Assembly: GCA_015680685.1 (NCBI GenBank) | Contig: MNCI01022627.1 | Coordinates: forward strand, 2,725 to 23,219 | Source of the DNA: Gnetum montanum | Taxonomy: Eukaryota; Streptophyta; Gnetopsida; Gnetales; Gnetaceae | Direction: 5' to 3' | Length of the DNA: 20,495 nucleotides | Shown here: positions 1-7,383 of the stretch, piece by piece | Numbering within the stretch: position 1 is the stretch's first letter | Layout: every line of letters starts with the position of its first letter | Made by a program: the position numbers and the translations under genes | The notes under the pieces: model-generated | Databases searched by the model: none | What the model was told of the DNA's origin: nothing | The model's input: only the letters and a program-made list of their open reading frames with translations

Positions 1-508
1 ACCCTTAATTGATTTGATACATCTTCAAACTTAAAATTCTTGTTAAGTGTCTTTAGCCAACTTAAGAAAGCATTAGTGCCATCCACAGTATTGAAAGTCT
101 TCAATTCTATATATGGAAGTCTAGCAACATTTCTAAATGCTCTAATAAGCCTTGCTTCATCTTCCTCATTAAGATTGTTACAAGAAAAGTAGTCGCCACT
201 AATGAAGCTCATGAAATTATGCTTTAAGGAAGTGGATTACATCCCATCGAAGTCCTTGACTAATGAGTTCCAAAATTTTTATAGCTAGATTATTCTTCCT
301 CATCATTTTCTCTACTTGGATAAGAAACTTCTTTGTCATCATTTGAACATGAATATTCATCATCTTCATGCATCAAAATCCAACTAGGACCTACATTCCT
401 ATCTACTTTCACATTGATCTCATCCAATCGAGCAACCATTAGTTGAAAGAGAGATTTCATGCTCTCAATGTCTCTATTTAGGACTTGAACTTGTTTCTTC
501 TTAGGCAC
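1..508 (-). pseudogene. gag N-terminus of a Ty3/gypsy-type retrotransposon (copy A), broken and cut by window edge
   Basis: The minus strand opens with ATG at 508 and reads MPKKKQVQVLNRD, followed by a charged, probably coiled stretch (ESMKSLFQLMVARLDEI) and an acidic tail that stops near 290. A second frame from about 205 to 1 reads LPYIELKTFNTVDGTNAF and then LSWLKTLNKNF, which has the look of the start of a retrotransposon gag domain (a phrase like DGT..A..WL). The two frames are separated by a shift and stops, so the copy is dead. It lies just downstream of an initiator-Met-type PBS and an LTR end, as expected for gag. The head is closely similar to copy B at 1513-1704. The assignment to Ty3/gypsy rather than another gag family is inference. 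Confidence 0.6.
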
Positions 509-555
509 AATCTAAATTTGACAAAAATCCATAACCAATATTCTAGGTAACATTC

Positions 556-577
556 AACCTAAACTTTCTAATACCCA
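556..577 (-). other. degenerate primer-binding site, initiator tRNA-Met type (copy A)
   Basis: On the minus strand this reads GGGTATTAGAAAGTTTAGG, matching the core of the plant initiator tRNA-Met site (TGGTATCAGAGC) with a few changes. It sits between the LTR end at about 581 and the gag ATG at 508, and aligns to the better preserved site of copy B. Confidence 0.45.
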
Positions 578-580
578 TAC

Positions 581-745
581 TACTAGAGTAGGTTTACTCC
601 TATTAATTTAACCTTTTAATCCCACTAAATTCATATATTATGAAAAATAATCAATATGCTAGAAATGAGAAAACTATCTATTTTCAATTAATGCAAGAAT
701 ATTACAATAAGGTTCCACAATCGATAAACATCCTACTAGCTTAGG
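581..745 (-). repeat. LTR end fragment (U5 side) of copy A
   Basis: About 160 bp align with 1774-1935 of copy B, including the shared words TATTAATTTAACC, TATGAAAAATAAT and GAGAAAACTATCTATTTT. The block starts next to the PBS, so it is the 3' end of a minus-strand LTR. Similarity fades after about 740, so the rest of this LTR is either lost or too diverged to see. Confidence 0.5.
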
Positions 746-1436
746 ACTAAGTTATGGTAGAGAAGGAAGTAGACATCTTCCAAAATTGCATCAATATTAA
801 TCCCTTGATAAACATATTTTGGAAAATGCATCTTTCTCTAGATGAACTATATCAAGTTGAACTTATAGGTTTTCTTCCCTTGTCTTCTTTCTTATTTGAT
901 AAACTTTGTGCTTGCACATCAATTACAATAGGTATTTGTCAAAATGTATTGCTAAAGGATATAGTGGCAAATCTTCAGTGCCATAGATTTTTTATTAGTT
1001 TCATATCAAGAGGGGTAAATAGCTTGTCATAGTTTGAGGAAACTATTCAATCTGCTATGTTTCTACACCTCTGTTTGATTGTGGCAGTTTGAATAAAGAA
1101 GATTTTAGGGCTTTCTATGAAATTGTGTCAGAGGGTTAGATTATGGTCTATTACCACAAGTCATGGTTAGGGTAAAAGTTTCATTTTTTATCCCTTTTAT
1201 TTGTCCAATAGAACTAAAAGTAATGATTCATTTATGGTTAGATCATGATTAGCAATGATGAGTTGTGATAGGATTATGATATGAATTTTTTTTTATCTAA
1301 TATAGTGGTTGGTTATTATTTTGACACATTTTGACATTGTTTAGCCCTTTTTCATAATCTTGTGTTAAGCTAGATTATTGGAATTAATCATGGAATGGAC
1401 CTCTCAAAAGTTTGATTTATAGAATTGGATTGCCTT
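746..1436. other. unassigned AT-rich spacer between the two gag heads
   Basis: About 690 bases without a recognisable gene or RNA. A 92-codon plus-strand frame at 754-1032 has no family resemblance that I can see. A short T-run occurs near 1290. It could be diverged LTR or internal sequence of copy A or B, but I see no alignment that supports this. Confidence 0.5.
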
Positions 1437-1704
1437 CCATTGAAATCCTTGGCTAATAAGTTCCAATAATCCTATAGCTAGACTATCATTCCTCATCATT
1501 CCCTCCACCTGGCTACGAGACTTCTTCATCACCATTTGAACATGAATGCTCATCATCTTCGTGCATCAGAATCTGATTGGAACCTACATTCCTATCAACC
1601 TTAGCACTAATCTCATCCCATCGAGCAACCATCAGTTTAAAGAAAGATTTCATGCTTTTCATGTCTCTATTTAGGGCTTGAACTTGTTTCTTCTTGGGTA
1701 CCAT
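1437..1704 (-). pseudogene. gag N-terminus of the same retrotransposon family (copy B), truncated
   Basis: The minus strand starts at ATG 1704 with MVPKKKQVQALNRD, continues through KSMKSFFKLMVARWDEI and an acidic HEDDEHSCSNGDEE stretch, and stops near 1513. DNA similarity to copy A continues to about 1437 and then ends abruptly, so the gag core seen in copy A is missing here. The PBS at 1749-1769 and the LTR starting at 1774 stand just upstream, giving the normal 5' order LTR, PBS, gag on the minus strand. The function inferred is the head of a retrotransposon capsid polyprotein. No zinc knuckle or catalytic domain is present. Confidence 0.55.
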
Positions 1705-1748
1705 TTAAATTTGACAAAATTCCATAACCAATCTTCTAGGTAATAATC

Positions 1749-1769
1749 AACCTGAACTTTCTAATACCA
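1749..1769 (-). other. primer-binding site, initiator tRNA-Met type (copy B)
   Basis: On the minus strand this reads TGGTATTAGAAAGTTCAGGTT. The first ten bases match the TGGTATCAGA core of the plant initiator tRNA-Met site with one C to T change. A CAGGTT block follows with a small offset. It starts four bases after the LTR end at 1774. Confidence 0.6.
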
Positions 1770-1952
1770 ATAATGTTAGAGCAGCTTCACTCATATTAAT
1801 TTAACCTTTAAATCCAACTACCTCCAAATATTATGAAAAATAATTAATATGCTAGAAGTGAGAAAACTATCTATTTTTAGTTAATGAAAGAATATTATAA
1901 TAGGTTTCACAACCAATAAACACCCATCAATCACTAATGAATGCTTAATGAT

Positions 1953-1977
1953 GTTGTAGAGCATAAGGCTCTACAAC
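1953..1977. other. perfect 10-bp hairpin
   Basis: GTTGTAGAGC at 1953-1962 and its exact reverse complement GCTCTACAAC at 1968-1977 flank a five-base loop ATAAG. It lies in the copy B LTR, on the U5 side. It may be a structured RNA element near the polyadenylation region, but no function can be read from the sequence. Confidence 0.6.
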
Positions 1978-2109
1978 CACATAATGATTGACCTTAATTC
2001 AAAGCACACTAGAAAGAGAATCTCTCCCATAACTTAGGATTAACATCTCAACATACACAATCAAGAACATAAGAACACATAGGCCAAACCAGATACACAA
2101 TTGACCTTG

Positions 2110-2114
2110 AGCTA
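2110..2114. repeat. target site duplication AGCTA, left copy (outer element)
   Basis: AGCTA stands immediately before the 5' LTR start at 2115 and is repeated exactly at 19313-19317, immediately after the 3' LTR end. Five bases is the usual duplication length for Ty3/gypsy integrases. Confidence 0.9.
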
Positions 2115-2125
2115 TGATGAGTTGC

Positions 2126-2208
2126 AATATCGGGGCCACGATATCGCATCTGCGATATCGAGTATGCAGTATCGGAGCCTTCCAAGTGATATCAAACATC
2201 CAATATCA
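2126..2208 (+). promoter_or_regulatory. cluster of GATATC-type palindromes in U3 (5' LTR, outer)
   Basis: Six related words occur in 83 bases: AATATCG at 2126, CGATATCG at 2139 and 2153, GTATCG at 2169, GATATC at 2188 and AATATCA at 2202. They end about 18 bases before the TATA box. The same arrangement is seen in the other three LTRs. A transcription-factor-binding role is inferred from the position. Confidence 0.6.
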
Positions 2209-2225
2209 GGGCCTATCTTGTTGCC

Positions 2226-2234
2226 TATAAATAA
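2226..2234 (+). promoter_or_regulatory. TATA box of the outer 5' LTR
   Basis: TATAAATAA, conserved in all four Athila-like LTRs of the window at the same place relative to the GATATC cluster. It probably sets the transcription start of the element RNA a few tens of bases downstream. Confidence 0.75.
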
Positions 2235-2949
2235 GATGTGGGTGCACTTATTTTGGCAATAGTTGGTTAATTAGTCTTAGTCCCTTACCCAAACTCTTGC
2301 TTTTTTCCCTTCTTAGAGTTGGAATTATTTCTGAGTGCCCATAGTAGGAGTCATAAAGCAAACAAATCTTTATTCAAGCATTGTGTACCTGAGCACACCT
2401 TGTGGCTAGAAATAAAAATGAACTTTGTGATAAGCCTTGTAGTATTCAAAATTGCCTATTTAATGTTATTTACAATTATTTAATGCTTTCCTTAGTTAAT
2501 TAATGTTCTCTCTCTCTCCTTGTTAACTCCCCCAAGTAAGCACACTCAGTATGAACACTTCAAGCATGCGTGGAACACTTGGTAATCCAGTAATTATTAG
2601 CATTTGGTAATCCCAGTAGTGTTGCACTGGTTCAGGATGTGGACGGTAAGTGGGAACAAATGCTGGTGTTAGGACTAGTTAGAGCATAGTCAATTAGTTA
2701 AATTGAATTAGTTACTTCTCCATTTGTAGCAACAAGACATAAAACATAAAAATATATAAACATCATATACCATAATTTTACTTAACCATACAATCACACT
2801 ATATGAGTAAGCTTGGTAAGACAATGATTAACTAACCCGTCTGGGTTCTGTAAAGGTGCATATGCACTTAGTCCTTCGAATTCAATTGGATCATGTGTGT
2901 ACGCTCGTATTCGTATGGTTGAGTGTAGGGATACCTCGCCGCTCATCAT

Positions 2950-2967
2950 TAGTGTCGTTGCCATCGA
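2950..2967 (+). other. primer-binding site, tRNA-Asp type, decayed (outer element)
   Basis: TAGTGTCGTTGCCATCGA follows the LTR end by one base and matches 12 of 18 positions of the plant tRNA-Asp site TGGCGCCGTTGCCGGGGA. Most differences are G to A or C to T. The inner element keeps a better copy of the same site, which confirms the assignment. Confidence 0.8.
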
Positions 2968-3086
2968 CTTTGTTGGTTGTGCGCTAGCTAGAACTTAGAA
3001 AATCTTCACACCATTGGAATGAACCCTTAGGATTGGTTATCTTACAAATAGTGAAATGAAAAGTATTGCACAATGAGTAGACAATT

Positions 3087-4195
3087 ATGTCTCTTTCTTC
3101 TTATGAGAGTGTTTCACCACCTAGGTCTGATATAGGGAACAAGTGGAGGCATAATACACATGATAATCTACTAGTCCCTCAATAGTTTCACGTGGTATAT
3201 GTCCATTCTAATGACTATATACCAAACTTTACATTTATTCTCTACCAGGATGAACAACTACGTTGGCGTGATTTAGAAGGTAACATAGTGTTACCTCCTC
3301 ATCACTTTGTCCTAGGCATGCTTCATTATGATCTCACATGACTTGGTATGTAACACTTACAGGCAGAGTACGTTGTGCATGATCATGACTCAAGAGAGTA
3401 TCAACACACGGAGGCACAAAATAAAAGGGATCTACAATAGGAGAGATGTCATGAATCCATGAAAGGGAAGTTGTCTTAGAATATCCTGCATCTCATAAGT
3501 GAAAATGAGGGTGGTGAACCTACCTCAGGAGGTCTCCCACACCATAATGTGCCTCTAGTTGAGTTTAATTAAGGGGTTGCATATCAAAATCTTTACTCAA
3601 CTATCCATAACCAAGATTCTGGTACCAACAGACACAAAGGGTCTGAAAAAGGAACACGAACACATGACAAAGATGGAAATTCCAATCATAACTATGATCA
3701 AGGCTATGACCACCAAAGAGAATGAAGTAGGCACGATCATGGTGATAGTCCTCCTTCTTCTTCACCTTCATCATCTCCTTCATCCTCTCCTTTAGGATCT
3801 GGATGTAGTCACAAGGAAAAAGACCCTAAGGATAATGGTAAGCGAAATAAGAATCATAGACAAAGCAGCCAAGAAAGGGGATGAGGGCATTCTAGAAAAA
3901 ATCATCATGAAAGAAAGGAGAGTAGGGAATAACATAGGCATCATAGACACCATAGACAGTACAATCACGATGAACCCTTACTTGCTACCTGAAGTATGCT
4001 AGATAAAACTGAGGCTATTAGAATCCCAACAAGGCACCAAAAAGATAGTAGGATCAAAAGGTTGGACATGAACAATATCCCATAATTTGAAAGGGGATAC
4101 AACGCTGATCCTCAAAATCATTTGTAAGCATGATGCATGTGCCTTACAAAACATAGAAAACAAGTGGCAAAAACTCAAGTTGTTTCCATGGACAA
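3087..4195 (+). pseudogene. gag: gag, first part (outer element), interrupted at 4195
   Basis: This encodes the start of the capsid polyprotein that packages element RNA. It begins at ATG 3087, about 120 bases after the PBS, and the N-terminal frame aligns with the inner gag through the words DYIPNFTFILYQDEQLRWRD and GNIVLPP. A Ser/Pro/His-rich linker follows (PSSSPSSSPSSSP near 3755-3790, and HRHHRHHR near 3940). The next block, FERGYNADPQNH (about 4089-4124), leads into a shifted frame with NIENKWQKLKLFPW near the break. In-frame stops occur throughout. The second part resumes at 11957. A short open frame, 4087-4314, runs from gag into the LTR of the nested element and is only a junction artefact. 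Confidence 0.8.
4191..4195. repeat. target site duplication of the inner element, left copy (GACAA)
   Basis: GACAA here faces GATAG at 11957-11961. The uninterrupted homologous gag of the inner element has GATAC at this place. The two copies differ by two transitions, so this is a decayed 5-bp duplication. Confidence 0.65.
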
Positions 4196-4611
4196 TGATG
4201 ATTGGCAGGTATCCTTACACTCAACCATACGAATACAAGCGTCTCACACATGATCTCGTCAAACTCCGCAGACTAAATGCCTACACCCCACTTGGAACAC
4301 TTGGGGTTAATTAATCATTGTCTTTCCAAGCTTGCTTTTATATGTGTCACGGTGTATGGTTAAGTAAGTCTAAGGTATATGATTTTTATGGTATTTTATG
4401 TTTTTCTCCTATGCTAAGAGAAAAGGGTTGAGAAGCTAAGTCCAACTCTAACTAATGCACTAAGTCCCTAGCATCAGCATCTTTTCCCACTTGCCATACA
4501 CACCCTGAACTATGCAACTATGGCTACCAAATGCTAATCGTTACTAGGATCACCACACGTAACGCACGTGCTCAAAGTGGTCGTACTGAGACACTTAACT
4601 AAGCTAAGTGT

Positions 4612-5043
4612 GATAAGCATCCGTTCCTTGGCTAACTGTACACATCCTTGAATACTCGTAATCAAGTCATACTTATCCCACATTCTAGGAGACAAGGGTG
4701 AGAGAACCTAATTGTGATGAGCAGTCAATTCCTTGACTAGCTATACACATCCATAGATGCTCGTAATCAAGTTGTACTCATACTGCGTTACAATGAGCAG
4801 CCGATTCCTTAACTAGCCGTACACATCTGTAGATGTTCATAATCAAGTCATACTCATTCCGCATTCTAGGAGTTGAGGGTGAGAGAGACTAATCGCGATG
4901 AGTAGTCGATTCCTTGACTAGCTGTACACATCTGTAGATGCTTGTAATCAAGTCATACTCATACCGTGTTGCGATGCGCAGTCGATTCCTTGACTAGCTG
5001 TATACATCCATAGATGCTCGTAATCAAGTCGTACTCATTCCGC
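4612..5043 (-). repeat. alternating 104/76-bp tandem repeat array in the inner 3' LTR
   Basis: Five units start at 4612, 4716, 4792, 4897 and 4973, with lengths of about 104, 76, 105, 76 and 71. Each has a core with GATTCCTTGACTAGC, GTACACATC, TAGATGCTCGTAATCAAGTC and GTACTCAT. The long units add a tail, ATTCTAGGAG plus GGTGAGAGA. The pattern makes a higher-order repeat of about 180 bp. The outer LTRs lack it. Confidence 0.9.
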
Positions 5044-5288
5044 ACTAACAATAGGTAATAAATAATAGGTAAGAAAACCTATTCCATGTACTATAAGGTT
5101 TATCCATAAAGCTCATCTTTATTCCTATACACAACTTGCATTCAGGTACAAAGCTACTCGAATAAAGATCCGTTCACTTGGGGACTCCTACTGCGGGCAC
5201 ATGGAAATTAATCTATCTCTGGGGTGATCAATCCACTAGAGCTTCGCTACTTTAAGCCTATGATGAGGAATAAGGGGAATGTAGCCTC

Positions 5289-5297
5289 TTATTTATA
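5289..5297 (-). promoter_or_regulatory. TATA box of the inner 3' LTR
   Basis: TATAAATAA on the minus strand, at the same place as in the 5' LTR. It lies downstream of GATATC-type words at 5315-5356 (minus-strand sense). Confidence 0.65.
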
Positions 5298-5366
5298 GAT
5301 ATGATGACAAACTGCGATATCGCATACGCAATATCATAGGGGATAACACGATATTGCGTCCCATCA

Positions 5367-5390
5367 TACCCCCATGACTAAATGAAAACT
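5367..5390 (-). other. polypurine tract of the inner element
   Basis: The minus strand reads TTTAGTCATGGGGGTA directly before the LTR start TGATGGG. The G-run next to the LTR is the likely plus-strand primer. The outer element has ATTCATGGAGGTA at the same place. Confidence 0.8.
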
Positions 5391-5748
5391 CATCCTCGAG
5401 TTTATTACAATAATATCAGGTAGGTATGGAATTATTGAGGGGAATGGAACTAATGGGATGATGTGTGAATGGATCATTATTACAAGACTTGACAAAACTA
5501 GTGTTCATGACAACAAGGGTGAACACCTTATTACATTGATATCAGGCCACATTTGGCAGCTGAGAGAAGAGAGGAGAGAGAAGAAAAGAGAAGAGGCGAA
5601 AAGAAGTCTTGCTGCTACCAATGCCCAAATTGCACCTTTCGTTGTCCATCCATAAGCGCATTATCAGTCTTGCTCCTTACATAACTGCTTCCAGCACTGC
5701 TCCATTCCAAGTGCTCCCTCCAGATCCGGTCTCTTATTGCATGATCGC

Positions 5749-5780
5749 CATCTAAACACACAACATAGTCTTGGATTAGC
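5749..5780 (-). other. 3' splice-site-like sequence in the inner 3' region
   Basis: On the minus strand a branch-point-like GCTAAT (within 5780-5774) is followed by GTTGTGTGTTTAG and ATGGCGATC. The outer element keeps the same arrangement at 18042-18080. Splicing is inference. The frame after the ATG is short. Confidence 0.35.
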
Positions 5781-5960
5781 AAGGGTAAATGTATTTCAAT
5801 GTGGTAATACCTTGCTTCAGTGTAAGTCCATTGGCTGGGTTGTGGTATGGCTGATTACATATTTGGAAATATATAAATGATGACTACTGAAGGTGTAATG
5901 GTTAGGAAGAAAATCAAAAAAATTTAGGGCTGGGAGAAAATCGAAAAAATCAGGCCCCGT

Positions 5961-5980
5961 ACCCCCATGACTAAGTGCGA
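5961..5980 (-). other. internal polypurine-tract-like motif (inner element, middle copy)
   Basis: The minus strand reads CACTTAGTCATGGGGGT, almost the same as the true tract at 5367-5390 and the copy at 7401-7420. A weaker counterpart, CTTAATTGTGGGGACC, lies in the outer element near 17870. Confidence 0.6.
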
Positions 5981-6137
5981 ACCTCCGGTAGCGTTAGAAT
6001 GGAGAAAAGAAAGGAGTAAGACAGATAGGTAAAAAGGGATAACTAAGACATCGATTAAGTGGATGTCAAGATGGAATGAACAAAAGAAAATTAATTACAA
6101 AATGTTAAGGGAGATAATTTAACTAAGGCACCAAATA

Positions 6138-6226
6138 GGAATGTTAGTAGGTCCTCCCCAAAGTAGGCTCATGCCCTTAATGCCTTGAAAATTTCACATT
6201 CAAAGAGTCCATAGGCTCTGGGAATG
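6138..6226 (-). other. conserved block of the 3' region (inner copy)
   Basis: About 85 bases match outer 17618-17705 on the opposite strand. They include AGAGCCTATGGACTCTTTG, GCATGAGCCTACTTTGGGG and AGGACC. No conserved reading frame is apparent. Confidence 0.6.
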
Positions 6227-6667
6227 TCCTTTGGAACAAGAGTTAAAATCTTAACCATGAGAAGTTACCGAAAAGAAAACAACGTATCTACCAAAATATA
6301 CACTAATGATTTAATCGGCAATGAGGTGAACAATGGAGAGAAGGGTAGAGAGAAGAGGATGGAATGGAATCCCAAGAACAAGGTGGTGTACAGCCCCTTG
6401 TGTATTGCATGATTAATGTGACTTGGCAAATCTCATTCCAACTCTAGCCTCAAACCTACCATATCCAGTGACTCTGCATCAACGCACTTGGCTAACCATC
6501 CACTTGGATAACAAGAATGCACCTCCAAGAGCCACCACCATTCTGATGAAACAAAGGAGAGAATGGGAAGTGAGAAGGGCCTTAGTTAGAGGGAACACGT
6601 TTGGTTCCATAACCAGTGCTTGTGGCCCAAGTTTATTTCATCTAAGGGGTGTGCTTTGAATCCTCAA

Positions 6668-6690
6668 TTTTTTTTTTTTTTTTTTTTTTT
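6668..6690. repeat. poly(T) run, 23 bases
   Basis: T23 on the plus strand. The outer element has only a short A/T run at the matching place (near 17137), so this is local homopolymer growth rather than the tail of a retroposon. Confidence 0.9.
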
Positions 6691-6792
6691 GTGTTTTGTG
6701 TTTTTATGTGTGAGAACCACACCATGCAAAGACTTGTTATTTTTATTAGCTTAGCTTTTGATATTTGGGTAACATCGTAACGGCAAAAAAAC

Positions 6793-6912
6793 TCAATAAG
6801 AAAATATCCAAGTACCCAAGAGAATGGCCAACACAAATGCATCAAGTTCCCTTGAAGTCACATCCTTTTCAATCTTTGAGTCCATCCTTAGTTTGAGAAA
6901 TACCCAGTCATC
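6793..6912 (-). pseudogene. remnant of an unknown 3' reading frame with a hydrophobic segment (inner copy)
   Basis: I do not recognise this protein. The minus strand from 6912 reads DDWVFLKLRMDSKIEKD, then VTSRELD, then the hydrophobic AFVLAILLGTWIFSY, and stops at 6793. An in-frame stop lies upstream, and before it the words NECTSSIDPPK and MVSLGLE can be read. The outer element has the matching frame at 16934-17074 with no length change over about 110 bases. Athila elements are known for an extra envelope-like frame after integrase, so this could be its remnant with a membrane segment. The substitutions I counted do not favour third positions, so selection on protein is not shown. Confidence 0.35.
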
Positions 6913-7146
6913 GGTTGATTAAAGTTCTAATTTAGAAAAGGGACTATACATTTCCAAGCCAAGAGAGACCATAGACTTTGGTGGATCGATGGATGAAGTG
7001 CACTCATTGCTTACCATATCAAAAAAACATACCTTAGCATCAACATTGTAACTTAAAGGTAAAAATCAAACATTAGCTATCAATATGAAAATAGTTCATA
7101 CCCCCATTCTGAACACTTATTGGATGACAAACTTACATGGTGGATG

Positions 7147-7149
<3 letters not shown>

Positions 7150-7189
<40 letters not shown>
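7150..7189. repeat. (CA)20 microsatellite
   Basis: Twenty CA units in the inner 3' region. The outer element has no such run at the matching place, so it grew after the two elements diverged. Confidence 0.95.
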
Positions 7190-7194
<5 letters not shown>

Positions 7195-7199
7195 GAAAA

Positions 7200-7370
7200 G
7201 TATAACGATGTTGTAAAACAAAAACAAAAAAATTTAAAGAAATCTATAAAACAAAAATGTGAAAAGTTAAAGAAATTTGTAAAAAAAAATATGTAAAACC
7301 AAAACGTGTAAGACAAAAAAGTGTAAAATAAAAATGTGTAAAACAAAAACAAAAACTTAAAAGGAACTAA
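7200..7370 (-). repeat. degenerate short repeat, A-rich on plus / T-rich in element sense
   Basis: Variants of GTGTAAAACAAAAA recur every 14-18 bases. The outer element has the reverse complement (ATTTTTATTTTACACA) at 16609-16680. The period is therefore shared by both elements. Frames read through it are low complexity. Confidence 0.65.
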
Positions 7371-7383
7371 GGGCCCCATATGA

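Larger units (their letters stand above)
1774..2114 (-). repeat. left part of the LTR of copy B, interrupted by the Athila-like element
   Basis: The plus strand starts TGTTAGAGCAGC, so the minus-strand LTR ends in CTAACA followed by the PBS. The sequence is cut at 2114 by the insertion of the plus-strand element, whose target duplication AGCTA (2110-2114) recurs at 19313-19317. The LTR therefore continues at 19318 on the far side, where a minus-strand TATA-like box is found. Confidence 0.6.
2115..2948 (+). repeat. 5' LTR of the outer element
   Basis: The 834-bp LTR starts TGATGAG and ends GCTCATCA, giving the usual TG...CA ends. It aligns along its length with 18464-19312, sharing for example GGCAATAGTTGGTTAATTAG, a CT-microsatellite near 2505 and CTATATGAGTAAGCTTGG. 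U3 holds a GATATC-type array and a TATA box. The inner LTRs match it only at the U3 start, in parts of R and in the last 400 bp or so. Confidence 0.9.
4196..5366 (-). repeat. 3' LTR of the inner element
   Basis: The 1,171-bp LTR has plus-strand ends TGATGATTGG and CCCATCA, so the minus strand reads TGATGGG to CATCA. It is 78 bp longer than the 5' LTR, and almost all of this comes from one extra 76-bp repeat unit. TATAAATAA on the minus strand corresponds to 5289-5297, with GATATC-type words at 5315, 5329 and 5349. Confidence 0.9.
5391..7383 (-). other. long 3' region of the inner element, no intact gene
   Basis: About 2 kb between the fused protease frame and the polypurine tract align along their length with 16580-18442 of the outer element, on the opposite strand. 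The region includes a T-rich stretch, a decayed frame with a hydrophobic segment (6793-6912), a conserved block (6138-6226) and a splice-acceptor-like site (5749-5780). Short plus-strand frames at 5458-5655, 6224-6412 and 6423-6659 are antisense to the element and are not conserved in the outer copy, so I do not count them as genes. Confidence 0.7.

Noticed and set aside
754-1032. 92-codon plus-strand open frame
   Set aside because: AT-rich, no recognisable motif, no conserved copy in the window, and it lies between retrotransposon fragments. Length is within chance for this base composition.
4087-4314. 75-codon frame that looks like a gene start next to an LTR
   Set aside because: It begins in the outer gag and runs across the insertion point into the LTR of the inner element. 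It is a chance fusion.
4612-5043. Regular repeat array as a CRISPR-like or satellite locus
   Set aside because: The units are contiguous and diverged without unique spacers, and they lie inside an LTR of a plant retrotransposon.
6224-6659. Two plus-strand frames in the inner 3' region, considered as the antisense ORF known from Tat-lineage elements
   Set aside because: The matching outer sequence has stops and indels in these frames, and I see no known domain. The evidence is too weak.
6668-6690. Poly(T) as the tail of a LINE or processed pseudogene
   Set aside because: Sequence on both sides aligns with the outer element, which has only a short A-run there. It is a homopolymer expansion with no inserted copy beside it.
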